Below are positions 17,266 to 28,680 of a stretch of DNA of 64,000 nt, one piece after another. The stretch is taken from assembly GCA_945889625.1 (NCBI GenBank), contig CAMDCE010000023.1, positions 1 to 64,000 on the forward strand. The letters run 5' to 3'. Under the pieces are notes generated by a model. The model was given only the letters and a program-made list of their open reading frames with translations. It ran no database searches and had not been told where the DNA came from. Numbering within the stretch: the first letter of the stretch is position 1; each line of letters begins with the position of its first letter. Source of the DNA: Asaia bogorensis. Its GTDB lineage: Bacteria; Pseudomonadota; Alphaproteobacteria; Reyranellales; Reyranellaceae. A program made the position numbers and the translations under genes.

Positions 17266-17750
17266 CTGAGCGAGGTCGGCTGCGATGGCGGCCCCTCTCG
17301 CAGCAGGACCTTCAGTCGCGCTCCGAGATCGAGCGGCTCGAAGCGCTCTGTGGATGCTGAGATCTCGTCAGCCGTCCACCAGCGATGGTCGAGGGTCCAG
17401 GCTTGTTCGCCAGCATCGAGGCCCGATGTGTCGATGTGGGTCGAATTGGCGCGGCCGAGGAAGAAGCGCTCGCGATGCAGGACCAGTCTGTCGCGCCATT
17501 GCATGATGCGCTCGCGCTTCCACACCCAGCGCACGTCGCCCGTGACAACGAGCCCGGTTTCCTCGCGCGCCTCGCGGATCGCGGTCTCGACGAAGTCCTC
17601 GCCGGGATCGACCAGGCCCCCCAGCAACACCCAGAATGGATCGAGGAACGGATCGGCGGGATCGTACACCGCCGGGTTGTGCACCTTGAACAGGAACAGG
17701 CGATCCTGCGGGTCGAGCAGGATCAGCCGCGCCGACGGCCGCTCAATCAT
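17262..17750 (-). CDS. NUDIX hydrolase
   Basis: A 162-residue protein with a complete Nudix box, GGLVDPGEDFVETAIREARE followed by ETGL (GX5EX7REUXEEXGU). The start MIERPSARLILLDPQDRLFLF gives the first beta strands of the fold. Nudix enzymes hydrolyse nucleoside diphosphates linked to another moiety; this one may be a housecleaning or NDP-sugar hydrolase, but no subtype signature is obvious. It is on the minus strand ten bases downstream of hemB and could be in its transcript. Confidence 0.9.
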   Translation of the reverse strand: MIERPSARLILLDPQDRLFLFKVHNPAVYDPADPFLDPFWVLLGGLVDPGEDFVETAIREAREETGLVVTGDVRWVWKRERIMQWRDRLVLHRERFFLGRANSTHIDTSGLDAGEQAWTLDHRWWTADEISASTERFEPLDLGARLKVLLREGPPSQPTSLS

Positions 17751-17759
17751 CCGTGGCGA

Positions 17760-20009
<2,250 letters not shown>

Positions 20010-20012
20010 TCG

Positions 20013-21080
20013 ATGTCGGAAGCTGAAATCCTGTTCGAGGTCCGGGACGGCCTGGGTCTGATCACGCTCAATCGGCCCAAGGCGCTGAACGCGCTGACGC
20101 ATGGCATGATCCTGGAGCTGGAGCGGGTCATCCCTGGCTGGGAGAAGGACCCCGCCGTCAAGGCCGTCGTGCTGCGGGGCGCGGGAGACCGCGCCTTCTG
20201 CGCCGGCGGCGACGTCACCAACCTCTATCGCGAGAGCCGCGAGAATCCCAAAGGGACGCTGCGCCGCGATTTCTTCCGCGACGAGTACATCGTCAATCGC
20301 CGCATCTACCGCTTCGCCAAACCGTGGATCTCGCTGATCGACGGCATCGACATGGGTGGTGGCGTCGGTCTCTCGGTGCACGGTTCGCATTCGGTGGCGA
20401 GCGAGAAGTTCCTGTTCGCCATGCCCGAGACGACCATCGGGCTCTTCCCCGATGTCGGCGGCGGCTATTTCCTGTCGCGCCTGCCGGGCGCGCTGGGCAC
20501 GTTCCTGGCGCTGACCAGCCATCGCCTGAAGGTGGCCGATGCGGTGTGGGCCGGCATCGTCGATGGCCATGTGCCGAGCGCGAAGATCAACGAGCTGCAG
20601 GCTGCTCTCGGCGCCGCCGACCTTGCTGGCTCCGACGCCAACCGAAAGGTCGATGCTGTGATCGCCGGTTTCGCCGCGGACGCCGGACCTCCGACTTTGC
20701 CGGCTATGATGACGGACATCGACCGTTGCTTCTCGGCCGAGTCGGTCACCGAGATCGAAGCAAAGTTGAAGAACCATCACGGCGAATGGGCGCACAAGCA
20801 GCTCGCCGCCCTGCTGAAGCTCTCGCCGCTTGCCATGGCGATCACGCTCGAGCAACTCAAGCGCTGCGCCAACCGCTCGTTCGAGGACTCGATGACCATC
20901 GAGTACCGCATGGCGCAGCACTGCATGCGGCCCGATCACGACTTCTTCGAGGGCGTGCGCGCGCTCTTGATCGACAAGGACCAGAAGCCGAAGTGGAATC
21001 CGTCGACGAATGAGGGCGTCACCCGTCAGATGGTCGAGGCGCATTTCAAGCCGCTGTCGAACGACCTGTTCTTCGACTGA
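20013..21080 (+). CDS. 3-hydroxyisobutyryl-CoA hydrolase-like enzyme
   Basis: A 355-residue crotonase-superfamily protein, longer than hydratases (about 260) and matching the size of HIBCH. It shows NRPKALNALTHGMILELERV, GAGDRAFCAGGDVTNLYRES, GIDMGGGVGLSVHGSHSVAS and FAMPETTIGLFPDVGGGYFL, all typical of the HIBYL-CoA hydrolase family. It would release 3-hydroxyisobutyrate from its CoA ester in valine catabolism. It starts three bases after the dehydrogenase stop. Confidence 0.9.
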   Translation: MSEAEILFEVRDGLGLITLNRPKALNALTHGMILELERVIPGWEKDPAVKAVVLRGAGDRAFCAGGDVTNLYRESRENPKGTLRRDFFRDEYIVNRRIYRFAKPWISLIDGIDMGGGVGLSVHGSHSVASEKFLFAMPETTIGLFPDVGGGYFLSRLPGALGTFLALTSHRLKVADAVWAGIVDGHVPSAKINELQAALGAADLAGSDANRKVDAVIAGFAADAGPPTLPAMMTDIDRCFSAESVTEIEAKLKNHHGEWAHKQLAALLKLSPLAMAITLEQLKRCANRSFEDSMTIEYRMAQHCMRPDHDFFEGVRALLIDKDQKPKWNPSTNEGVTRQMVEAHFKPLSNDLFFD

Positions 21081-21119
21081 GTCGCGCGGATCAGATCCGC
21101 GCTCAAGAGGGAGGGAAGT

Positions 21120-22001
21120 ATGGCGAAAATCGCCTTCATTGGTCTTGGCAACATGGGCGGTCCGATGGCCGCCAATCTCGTAAAGGCGCAGCACCAGGTG
21201 GCGGCCTTCGACCTGTCGGGTCCTGCCGTCAGCGCCGCGGTCGAGAAGGGCGCACGGAAGGCAGCTTCGGCGGCCGAGGCGGTGAAGGATGCCGAGGTGG
21301 TGATCACCATGCTGCCGGCCGGCAAGCATGTGCGCGGCGTCTACGAGACCGACGTGCTGCCCAACGTCGCCAAAGGCGCCCTGCTGATCGACTGCTCGAC
21401 GATCGATGTCGAGAGCGCGCGGCATGTAGCAAGCCTGGCCGAGAAGTTGGGCTTCGCCATGGTCGATGCGCCGGTCTCCGGTGGCGTCGGCGGTGCGACA
21501 GCGGGCACGCTCACCTTCATGGTGGGCGGCCCCGACGCAGCCTTCGCCAAGGCCAAGCCATTCCTCCAGCAGATGGGCAAGAACATTGTTCATGCCGGCG
21601 GCGGCGGCAACGGCCAGGCTGCCAAGATCTGCAACAACATGATCCTCGGCGTTTCGATGATCGCCGTCAGCGAGGGCTTCATGCTGGCCAAGCGGCTGGG
21701 TCTCGACGCCCAGAAGCTGTTCGACGTGGCCTCGACGGCGTCGGGACAATGCTGGTCGCTTACCAACTACTGCCCGGTGCCGGGACCGGTTCCGACCTCG
21801 CCGGCCAACCGTGACTATCAGGCGGGCTTCACCGCGGCGATGATGCTGAAGGACCTGATGCTCGCCCAGCAGGCCGCCAATGCGGCGGGAGCCAGCACTC
21901 CGCTCGGCGCCGAGGCGGCCCAGCTCTTCAATCTCTACGTCAACGCCGGCAACGCGGCCAAGGACTTCTCGGGAATTATCAAGATGCTGGACGGCAAATG
22001 A
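21120..22001 (+). CDS. mmsB: 3-hydroxyisobutyrate dehydrogenase MmsB
   Basis: A 293-residue beta-hydroxyacid dehydrogenase. The N-terminal Rossmann motif is FIGLGNMGGPMAANLVKA, the substrate-binding motif is DAPVSGGVGGATAGTLTFMV, and the catalytic Lys is in GQAAKICNNMILG. It oxidises 3-hydroxyisobutyrate to methylmalonate semialdehyde with NAD. The position after the hydrolase gene, with a gggaggg Shine-Dalgarno, supports a valine-degradation operon. The mmsA partner is not in the window. Confidence 0.93.
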   Translation: MAKIAFIGLGNMGGPMAANLVKAQHQVAAFDLSGPAVSAAVEKGARKAASAAEAVKDAEVVITMLPAGKHVRGVYETDVLPNVAKGALLIDCSTIDVESARHVASLAEKLGFAMVDAPVSGGVGGATAGTLTFMVGGPDAAFAKAKPFLQQMGKNIVHAGGGGNGQAAKICNNMILGVSMIAVSEGFMLAKRLGLDAQKLFDVASTASGQCWSLTNYCPVPGPVPTSPANRDYQAGFTAAMMLKDLMLAQQAANAAGASTPLGAEAAQLFNLYVNAGNAAKDFSGIIKMLDGK

Positions 22002-22687
22002 TCACGCTCTACGACCTCACCTTCGACAGGGATCTGCGCCCCAGCCCGTATTGCTGGCGCGCCAAGCTCGCGCTCAAGCACAAGGGGCTCGGCTGGCGCG
22101 ACGAGCCGATGGGCTTCAATGAGAAGCACAAGATCGCCTTCGCCCAGTCGCAGACCGTCCCGGTCATCCACGATGGTACCGCCGTGCTAAAGGACAGCTG
22201 GGCGATCGCGCTGCATCTCGACCAGGCCTATCCCGACAAGCCGCTGTTCCCCAACGATCCGGCCAAAGCCTATGCGCGCTTCGTCAACGGCTGGGCCGAC
22301 ACGTCGGTCAACCCCACGATCTTCCCCATGGTGGTCGCCGACATGGTCCAGGCCGTGCGGCCGCAGGACAAGGACTACGTTGTCGAATCGCGCAGCAAGC
22401 GCATCGGCACGACCGAGTTTGCGTCCTTCCAGAATAACGCCCGCGAGAAGGGACTGACGACCTTCCGCGCAGCACTCGAGCCGGCGCGACGCATCCTCAG
22501 GGAGCAGGCGTTCCTGTCGGGCGGGACGCCGGCCTATGCCGACTACATCCTGTTCGGGACCTTGCTGTGGCCGCGCACGATGAGTCCGACGCTGGAACTC
22601 CTGGAAAAGGACGATCCGGTCTACGCCTGGCGCGAACGCCTGCTCGACCTGTTCGACGGTATGGGACGCAAGGCGAAGGCTGCGTGA
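21998..22687 (+). CDS. Glutathione S-transferase family protein
   Basis: A 229-residue protein that overlaps the mmsB stop by ATGA. The thioredoxin-like N-terminal domain (MITLYDLTFDRDLRPSPYCW, then SQTVPVIHDGTAVLKDSWAI) has the cis-Pro and Ser-substrate motif, followed by an all-helical C-terminal domain. The class and substrate are not recognisable. After its TGA the same frame stays open for another 21 codons (TTPPDHPERSLDKLTDLF), which may be chance or a decayed C terminus. Confidence 0.82.
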   Translation: MITLYDLTFDRDLRPSPYCWRAKLALKHKGLGWRDEPMGFNEKHKIAFAQSQTVPVIHDGTAVLKDSWAIALHLDQAYPDKPLFPNDPAKAYARFVNGWADTSVNPTIFPMVVADMVQAVRPQDKDYVVESRSKRIGTTEFASFQNNAREKGLTTFRAALEPARRILREQAFLSGGTPAYADYILFGTLLWPRTMSPTLELLEKDDPVYAWRERLLDLFDGMGRKAKAA

Positions 22688-22783
22688 ACGACGCCGCCGG
22701 ACCATCCCGAACGCTCGCTCGACAAATTGACCGATCTGTTTGCCGAGGCGTAAGGAGGGGGACCAAAGCACGGGAGAAGTCTG

Positions 22784-23275
22784 GTGGGCGACGCTGAGAG
22801 CAAGCCGTTCAATCCGGCGGAGCATCGCTTCGGGCCGACCCATTGGTTCGAGGATCTCGCGGTCGGCCAGAAGTTCTACATCAACTCGCGCACTCAAACG
22901 GAGTCGATGTTCGCGGCCTTCCAGCTGGCCAGCGGCGACAACCATCCGATCCACTACGACCGAGAATATTGCAAGGCACGCGGCCACCGCGACATGCTGG
23001 CCCACGGTCTGCAGGTGGCGATCCAGGGCGCCGCCGGCGCCGGCATCTTCCCGCACGTCATCGGCGATTCGCTGATCGGATTCCTCGAGCAGTCCTCGCG
23101 GTTCCTCAAGCCGGTCTATTGCGGCGACACGCTCTATCCCATGCTGGAAGTGAGCGGACTGAACCCCGGCCGCACGACCGGCGTCGTGATCATGAAGCTC
23201 ACCATTCACAACCAGTCGGGCGAACTGGTGTGCGACGGCGAACACAAGTACCTTGTGAAGAAGCGGCCTCAGTAG
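22784..23275 (+). CDS. MaoC-like hot-dog dehydratase
   Basis: A 163-residue protein with a GTG start at 22784. It has a MaoC-family hot-dog fold: GPTHWFEDLAVGQKFYINSR, then FQLASGDNHPIHYDREYCKA with the hydratase His and Asp (D-x-N-P-x-H), and GRTTGVVIMKLTIHNQSGEL. Members hydrate enoyl-CoA or enoyl-ACP, or bind acyl thioesters. An aggagggg Shine-Dalgarno-like site lies about 30 bases upstream, so the start is not fully certain. Confidence 0.85.
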   Translation: MGDAESKPFNPAEHRFGPTHWFEDLAVGQKFYINSRTQTESMFAAFQLASGDNHPIHYDREYCKARGHRDMLAHGLQVAIQGAAGAGIFPHVIGDSLIGFLEQSSRFLKPVYCGDTLYPMLEVSGLNPGRTTGVVIMKLTIHNQSGELVCDGEHKYLVKKRPQ

Positions 23276-23293
23276 AATTCAAAGGAAACGACC

Positions 23294-23578
23294 ATGATCG
23301 GCCTCATTGCCAAACTGACCATCAAGCCGGGCACCAATGCCGATTTCGAGGCGACCATGAAGGCGCTGCAGGCCAAGGTTCGCGCCGATGAGCCCGGCAA
23401 CAAGCTCTATGCCCTGCACAAGACGGCCGACGCTAATGTTTATGTCATGTTGGAGCGCTATGACGACGATGCGGCACTGGCGGCCCATCGGGCGGCGCCG
23501 CACTTCAAGGAGCTGGGGCGCAAGCTCGGCGACTACCTCGCCGGCCGTCCCGACGTCCAAGTGATGCAGGAAGTCTGA
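23294..23578 (+). CDS. Putative quinol monooxygenase (ABM domain)
   Basis: A 94-residue protein of the antibiotic biosynthesis monooxygenase (ABM) family. The start MIGLIAKLTIKPGTNADFEA and the NKLYALHKTADANVYVMLERY region with the later AHRAAPHFKELG give the dimeric ferredoxin-like fold. YgiN-type members act on quinols. A clear aaaggaaacg precedes the ATG. It sits between MaoC and CorA on one strand. Confidence 0.82.
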   Translation: MIGLIAKLTIKPGTNADFEATMKALQAKVRADEPGNKLYALHKTADANVYVMLERYDDDAALAAHRAAPHFKELGRKLGDYLAGRPDVQVMQEV

Positions 23579-23588
23579 CTGAGGGATC

Positions 23589-24656
23589 ATGGACGGCATC
23601 GTTCATCGCCATACCAAGCCGGGCACCGCGCCGGGTACGCTGGCCGGCCGCGCGCCGGTGCCGGACGAGGCGCTCGACTTCACCTTGGTCGAGTACACGC
23701 CGGAGGACGTCCAGGTTCTGCACGGCGTCGAAGTCGACGAGTGCCGCTTTCATCTCGGCACGCCGGGCCGCACCTGGATCGACGTGTCGGGTCGGCCCAG
23801 CTCGGACATGCTGCGCGACCTCGGCATGGCCTTCAACCTGCATCCGCTGGCGCTCGAGGACGTGTTCCACGCCCACCAGAGGAGCAAGCTCGATCTCTAT
23901 GAGGGTCAGGGCTTCATCGTGCTGAACGATCCGGCCTACGAGGACTGCGAGCTGCATCCGCGCCAGGTCAGCATCTTCTTCGGCGAGAACTACGTGATCT
24001 CGTTTCACGACCACAAGATGGACATCTTCAAGCCGGTGCGTGATCGCGTGCAGACCGCGGGCTCCAGGCTGCGCAGCTTCGGCATCGACTATCTCGTCTA
24101 TGCACTGATCGATCTCGTGGTCGACCGCAAGTTCCCGCTGATCGAGGCGCTTTCGAGCCATCTCGAGGAGCTCGAGGACGAGGCGCTCGGCCATCCCACC
24201 GAGGAGACTTTGAACCACATCCACCAGGCGCGCCGCGCGCTGGTGGCGTTCCATCGCATCGAATGGGCCGAGCGAGAGACAGTACTGGCGGTGATGCGGC
24301 CGGAAGTGCCTTTCATCATGCCCGAGACGCGCACCTACCTGCGCGACTGCTTCGACCATGCGGTGGCCGTGCTCGATCTGGTCGAGAGCTACCGAGAAAT
24401 GACGAACGGCCTGATGGAAGTCTATCTCATGCACTCGTCCAACCGCATGGCCGAGGTCATGAAGACGATGGCCATCATCACCGTCTTCTTCATGCCGCTC
24501 AGCTTTCTGGCCGGCATCTACGGCATGAATTTCGACCGCGGCGAAGGCAACATGCCTGAACTCGGCTGGAAGTACGGCTACCAGTTCTTCTGGTTCCTGG
24601 TCGCGTGCGTCGTCGGTGGCCTGCTGTTCTGGCTGAAACGCAAGCGCTGGATCTGA
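23589..24656 (+). CDS. CorA-family divalent cation transporter
   Basis: A 355-residue protein with a large N-terminal cytoplasmic domain and two C-terminal transmembrane helices. The signature GMN is present in FLAGIYGMNFDRGEGNMPEL, followed by the last helix FFWFLVACVVGGLLFWLKRK. These proteins form pentameric magnesium, cobalt or zinc channels. The acidic and hydrophobic content of the domain is normal. The PMF-type loop (GEGNMPEL) fits a CorA/ZntB-like member. Confidence 0.9.
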   Translation: MDGIVHRHTKPGTAPGTLAGRAPVPDEALDFTLVEYTPEDVQVLHGVEVDECRFHLGTPGRTWIDVSGRPSSDMLRDLGMAFNLHPLALEDVFHAHQRSKLDLYEGQGFIVLNDPAYEDCELHPRQVSIFFGENYVISFHDHKMDIFKPVRDRVQTAGSRLRSFGIDYLVYALIDLVVDRKFPLIEALSSHLEELEDEALGHPTEETLNHIHQARRALVAFHRIEWAERETVLAVMRPEVPFIMPETRTYLRDCFDHAVAVLDLVESYREMTNGLMEVYLMHSSNRMAEVMKTMAIITVFFMPLSFLAGIYGMNFDRGEGNMPELGWKYGYQFFWFLVACVVGGLLFWLKRKRWI

Positions 24657-24663
24657 TCCGGCC

Positions 24664-25677
24664 GTGAGCACCTACCGGATCTTCGGCTCGGAGCTGTCGC
24701 CTTACTCTGTCAAGGTCCGCTCCTACTTCCGCTACAAGAATATTGCCCATGAATGGGTGGTGCGTTCGCCGGCCAATCCGACTAACCAGGCCGAGTTCCA
24801 GAAATACGCCAAGTTGCAACTGGTGCCGCTGGTCGTGACGCCGCCCAATGAAAAGGGCGAATGCGAAGGCATTCAGGATTCGACGCCGATCATCGAGCGA
24901 TTCGAGAAAGCCTCTGCCGTACTCGCGCCGGACGATCCCGTGCTCGGCTTTCTCTCTGCCTTGCTGGAAGAGTACGGCGACGAATGGGGCAACAAGTGGA
25001 TGTTCCACTATCGCTGGAACTATCCGGCCGATTGCTGGGCGACTGCCGAGCGGATCGCGCTGCAGATGGCGGGCGCCCAGGGACCGCTCGCGGTGGCCCA
25101 GGCGCGCTCCGCTGTGGCCGAGCGCATGAGCGGCCGGCTGGGTTTCGTCGGCTCCAACCCCGGCACGAGGCCGCTGATCGAGGCGTCGTTCAAGCGCGCG
25201 CTGGAAATCCTGAACGCACATCTCGGCACGCGCCCCTATCTGCTGGGCGGCCGCCCGGGGCTGGCCGACTTCGGCCTGTGGGGTCAGTTCTATGAGGCTG
25301 CCACCGATCCGACCGCGGGCGCACTGATGCGGGCGTCCTCGCCCAACGTCATGGCCTGGGTGCAGCGCATGGTCTCGCCAAAGGCCGAAGGTCCGTTTGA
25401 GGCATGGGCTACTCTGTCGGCGGGTTTGATGCCGCTGCTGAGCGAAGAGGTCGGCGCGCGGTTCCTGCCCTGGTCGGCGGCCAACGCGGCGGCGATCGAG
25501 AAGGGCAACAAGAGTTTCGAGGTCAAGCTCGCGGGTGCCGCCTGGTCGCAGGAGCCGCAGAAGTACCATGCGCGGTCACTGGCCGAGATCCGCCGCAAAT
25601 ATGCCGCCGCCAAGGGCGTAGCCGGTCTCGATGACATCCTGGCCAAGACCGACGCCTTGCACTGGCTGGGCGCCTGA
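24664..25677 (+). CDS. Long glutathione S-transferase-like protein
   Basis: A 337-residue protein beginning with GTG at 24664. The N-terminal domain is GST-like: STYRIFGSELSPYSVKVRSY, then the VPLVVTPPNEKGECEGIQDS segment. The middle helical part includes HLGTRPYLLGGRPGLADFGL, a common GST C-domain motif, followed by an extra 100-residue tail that is longer than in ordinary GSTs (about 220). Function is unknown; the family is found next to detoxification or aromatic genes. Confidence 0.8.
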   Translation: MSTYRIFGSELSPYSVKVRSYFRYKNIAHEWVVRSPANPTNQAEFQKYAKLQLVPLVVTPPNEKGECEGIQDSTPIIERFEKASAVLAPDDPVLGFLSALLEEYGDEWGNKWMFHYRWNYPADCWATAERIALQMAGAQGPLAVAQARSAVAERMSGRLGFVGSNPGTRPLIEASFKRALEILNAHLGTRPYLLGGRPGLADFGLWGQFYEAATDPTAGALMRASSPNVMAWVQRMVSPKAEGPFEAWATLSAGLMPLLSEEVGARFLPWSAANAAAIEKGNKSFEVKLAGAAWSQEPQKYHARSLAEIRRKYAAAKGVAGLDDILAKTDALHWLGA

Positions 25678-25680
25678 TCG

Positions 25681-26547
25681 TTAGCGCGCCGGCTCGTAGC
25701 GCGGGCGCGGTTTCGACTGCAACAGGGCCGCGAGATTCCAGGCGTCCTGCCGGCTGAGCTGCGGGTGCGCGGGATCGACGCCGCGCGGCATGTTGTGCCT
25801 GATGAAGCCGACGGCGTGTTCGAAACGATCCATCCCGGCGCCGTCGTTGAAACTGTCCGGGCCCCATAGCGGCGGGAAGTCGTAGCCGAGCGTGCTGGTG
25901 GCCGAACCTCGCAGGCGGCCCAGCCCATCAGGTTGGTGGCAGACGGCGCAGACGCGGCCGAAGACTTCGGCGCCGCGGACGGCGCTCGCCTCTTGCGGCG
26001 CTGCCGGCGCGGGCTCGCTCTTGATGGGCTCGGGTCCACCGATGAAGCGCATGTAGGCGAGGCTAGCAACCATCTCGCGCGAGTCGCCGGGCAGCTTCCG
26101 GCCGTTCATCGACCGGGTCATGCATTCGTCGAGGCGTTCGTCGAGCGATATCGTCCGGCCGCTGCGCGCCGAGAATTTCGGATAGGTCTTGAACACGCCG
26201 ACCAGCGGCAGGCCCGAGCGTTTGGTGCCGCCATCGAGATGGCAGTTCTGGCAGGAGAGGTTGTTGCCGGCGAAGCGCTTGGCCGGATCGGAAACTTGGG
26301 GGCCGATGGCGGCGAAGGTCCGCGACACCAGCTTGTAGCCCTCGGCGATCAACTCGCCGTCCGACATCACCGGCGTGATGAAGCCGGGACCGTTGGCGCT
26401 GTAGTCGGGCCAAGACGAGGGCGGCGCCGTCGGTCCGGCCGGCGCGAAGACAGTCGACGTCGAGATGGGCCGGTGGAGTACAAGCATTATCACGCCGATC
26501 GCGGCACATACCGCAAGAAAGCCGGCGGCGAATATCTTGAGGTTCAT
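25681..26547 (-). CDS. Dihaem cytochrome c, thiosulfate dehydrogenase (TsdA)-like
   Basis: A 288-residue protein with an N-terminal membrane anchor or signal (LKIFAAGFLAVCAAIGVIML). Two haem c sites are visible: CQNCH in NNLSCQNCHLDGGTKRSG and CAVCH in GRVCAVCHQPDGLG. The segment ISLDERLDECMTRSMNG and then DSREMVASLAYMRFIGG matches TsdA-type thiosulfate dehydrogenases, which couple two thiosulfates to tetrathionate. It overlaps the upstream TauE-like gene by ATGA. The sulfur role is inferred from this resemblance and neighbour. Confidence 0.78.
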   Translation of the reverse strand: MNLKIFAAGFLAVCAAIGVIMLVLHRPISTSTVFAPAGPTAPPSSWPDYSANGPGFITPVMSDGELIAEGYKLVSRTFAAIGPQVSDPAKRFAGNNLSCQNCHLDGGTKRSGLPLVGVFKTYPKFSARSGRTISLDERLDECMTRSMNGRKLPGDSREMVASLAYMRFIGGPEPIKSEPAPAAPQEASAVRGAEVFGRVCAVCHQPDGLGRLRGSATSTLGYDFPPLWGPDSFNDGAGMDRFEHAVGFIRHNMPRGVDPAHPQLSRQDAWNLAALLQSKPRPRYEPAR

Positions 26548-27290
26548 TGCAAGGACGACGCGATCAGGATTACACCCGAGAGGGCGAGCAGCGCCAGTAC
26601 CAGCTTACGAAACTGCACCTCATCGACGCGACCATAGAGCATCAGGCCCAGACGCGCACCGACGAGCGTCGTCGGGAACGCAATCACGGCCCAAACCAGA
26701 AAAGTGCGGTCGAGCAAGCCGGCGACTGCCGCCGAGAGCAACGCCGCGCCGAGGATCGCCATGTTGTAGGGTTGATTGAGGCCACGTTGCTCGGCCATGC
26801 CCCAGCCCCGCAGCTGCACCCACATGATCGGTACGGGCCCGCTGAGACTTGCCATGCCGCCCAGCACGCCGCCGATGAAACCTACCGCGCCGTCGGCGAC
26901 CCGGCCGCCGGCCGCCACGACCGGCGGCCTGCGCACGAAATACATCCAGACGCAGTAGACGAGCAGCAAGGCGCCAACGCCGATCTTCAGCGGCTGGACG
27001 CGGACATGCTCGAGCAGGACGGTGCCGATCGGCACGCCGACCAGGCCGGCGGCGAGGAATGGCCACAGGCGCGGCCAGCGCACGCCGCGCCAGATATGAC
27101 GCAGGGCCTGCACGTGGCCGCCGACGGCGCAGAGTGCCACCAGCGGCGCGGCGGTGAGCGGCGACATGGCGTGCAGCCAGAAGCCGAGGGCCGCCAGCGC
27201 ATAGGCAGTGCCGGTAAGGCCGTTGACGAATCCCGCCGCGAGTGCGCCGGCGACGACAAGGACGATGTCGCCGGTCGGCGGCAGGTCCAC
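26544..27290 (-). CDS. TauE/SafE-family sulfite or sulfonate exporter
   Basis: A 248-residue inner-membrane protein with about eight helices. The TauE/SafE pattern is visible in GFVNGLTGTAYALAALGFWL and the internal repeat GFIGGVLGGMASLSGPVPIM. Members export sulfite, sulfonates or related anions. The gene lies directly upstream of, and overlaps, the TsdA-like cytochrome, so the pair could oxidise and export sulfur compounds. Substrate is inferred. Confidence 0.85.
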   Translation of the reverse strand: MDLPPTGDIVLVVAGALAAGFVNGLTGTAYALAALGFWLHAMSPLTAAPLVALCAVGGHVQALRHIWRGVRWPRLWPFLAAGLVGVPIGTVLLEHVRVQPLKIGVGALLLVYCVWMYFVRRPPVVAAGGRVADGAVGFIGGVLGGMASLSGPVPIMWVQLRGWGMAEQRGLNQPYNMAILGAALLSAAVAGLLDRTFLVWAVIAFPTTLVGARLGLMLYGRVDEVQFRKLVLALLALSGVILIASSLQ

Positions 27291-27294
27291 GCGC

Positions 27295-28530
27295 CTAGGC
27301 TCCGGAGGAGAAGGCCTGGATGCCGGTGATGGCGCGGCCGAGGATCAGGGCATGCACGTCGTGCGTGCCCTCGTAGGTGTTCACCGCCTCGAGGTTCATG
27401 GCGTGGCGGATCACGTGATATTCGTCCGACACGCCGTTGCCGCCGTGCATGTCGCGGGCGACGCGGGCGATGTCGAGCGCCTTGCCGCAGTTGTTGCGCT
27501 TGATCAGCGAGATCATTTCCGGCTGGGCATGGCCCTGGTCCTTGAGACGGCCGACGCGCAGGCAGGCCTGGAGGCCCAGCGCAATCTCGGTCTGCATGTC
27601 GGCCAGCTTCTTCTGGATGAGCTGGTTGGCGGCCAGCGGCCGGCCGAATTGCTTGCGGTCCATCGTGTAGTTGCGCGCCTGCTTCCAGCAGAATTCGGCG
27701 GCGCCCATGGCGCCCCAGGCGATGCCGTAGCGGGCGTTGTTGAGGCAGCCGAACGGGCCGCCCAGGCCCGAGACGTTGGGCAGCATGTTCTCGGTCGGCA
27801 CCATGACCTCGTCGAGCATGATGGCGCCGGTCACCGAGGCGCGCAGGCTGAACTTGCCCTCGATCTTGGGCGTGGCGATGCCCTTCCATCCGCGCTCCAG
27901 GATGAAGCCGCGGATCGCGCCGCCGTCGAGCTTGGCCCAGATCACCAGCACGTCGGCGATCGGCGAATTGGTGATCCACATCTTGGAGCCCGAGAGCCTG
28001 TAGCCGCCGGGCACCGTGACCGCGCGGGTCAACATGCCGCCGGGATCGGAGCCGTGGTCGGGCTCGGTGAGGCCAAAGCAGCCGACCCATTCACCGGTCG
28101 CGAGCTTGGGCAGATACTTCATGCGCTGCTCTTCGGTGCCGTAGGCGTAGATCGGATGCATGACCAGCGAGGACTGGACGCTCATCGCCGAGCGGTAGCC
28201 CGAATCGACGCGCTCGACCTCACGGGCGACCAAGCCGTAGGTCGTGTAGTTGGCGGCGGCGCAGCCGTACTTCTCGGGCAGGGTCGAGCCGAGCAGGCCG
28301 AGGGCTCCCATCTCGTTCATGATCTCTCGGTGGAACTTCTCGTGCCGGTTGGCTTCCAGCACGCGCGGCATCAGCTTGTCCTGGCAGTAGTCGCGCGCGG
28401 CGTCGCGGATCGCGATCTCCTCCTCGGTGAGCTGGTCGTCGAGAAAGAACGGATCCTCCCAGTCGAACGGCTTGGCGTCGGCGGCGATGCCCTTGGCGGC
28501 GCTTTTGATCGGGGTGGCGGCGATGGCCAT
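27295..28530 (-). CDS. Glutaryl-CoA dehydrogenase
   Basis: About 411 residues from the ATG at 28530 with a ggagag Shine-Dalgarno. The pattern [40 protein letters not shown] and [20 protein letters not shown] followed by [19 protein letters not shown] is that of glutaryl-CoA dehydrogenases, with the catalytic Glu in YEGTHD. It converts glutaryl-CoA to crotonyl-CoA in lysine, tryptophan or aromatic breakdown. It ends five bases before the TauE start. Confidence 0.93.
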   Translation of the reverse strand: MAIAATPIKSAAKGIAADAKPFDWEDPFFLDDQLTEEEIAIRDAARDYCQDKLMPRVLEANRHEKFHREIMNEMGALGLLGSTLPEKYGCAAANYTTYGLVAREVERVDSGYRSAMSVQSSLVMHPIYAYGTEEQRMKYLPKLATGEWVGCFGLTEPDHGSDPGGMLTRAVTVPGGYRLSGSKMWITNSPIADVLVIWAKLDGGAIRGFILERGWKGIATPKIEGKFSLRASVTGAIMLDEVMVPTENMLPNVSGLGGPFGCLNNARYGIAWGAMGAAEFCWKQARNYTMDRKQFGRPLAANQLIQKKLADMQTEIALGLQACLRVGRLKDQGHAQPEMISLIKRNNCGKALDIARVARDMHGGNGVSDEYHVIRHAMNLEAVNTYEGTHDVHALILGRAITGIQAFSSGA

Positions 28531-28680
28531 GTTCTCTCCTGGCGTTGTCCGCCGGGTCTTATCAGCCGGCACCGGCCTCGCCAACCCGGGCCAAGGGCAT
28601 GGAAAGCCCCTTGTTCCCACTGGCGGCGCAGCGGGAGCGGGCGCATCCTTGGGCAGGCAAACGAACTCGGGGGGATCATC

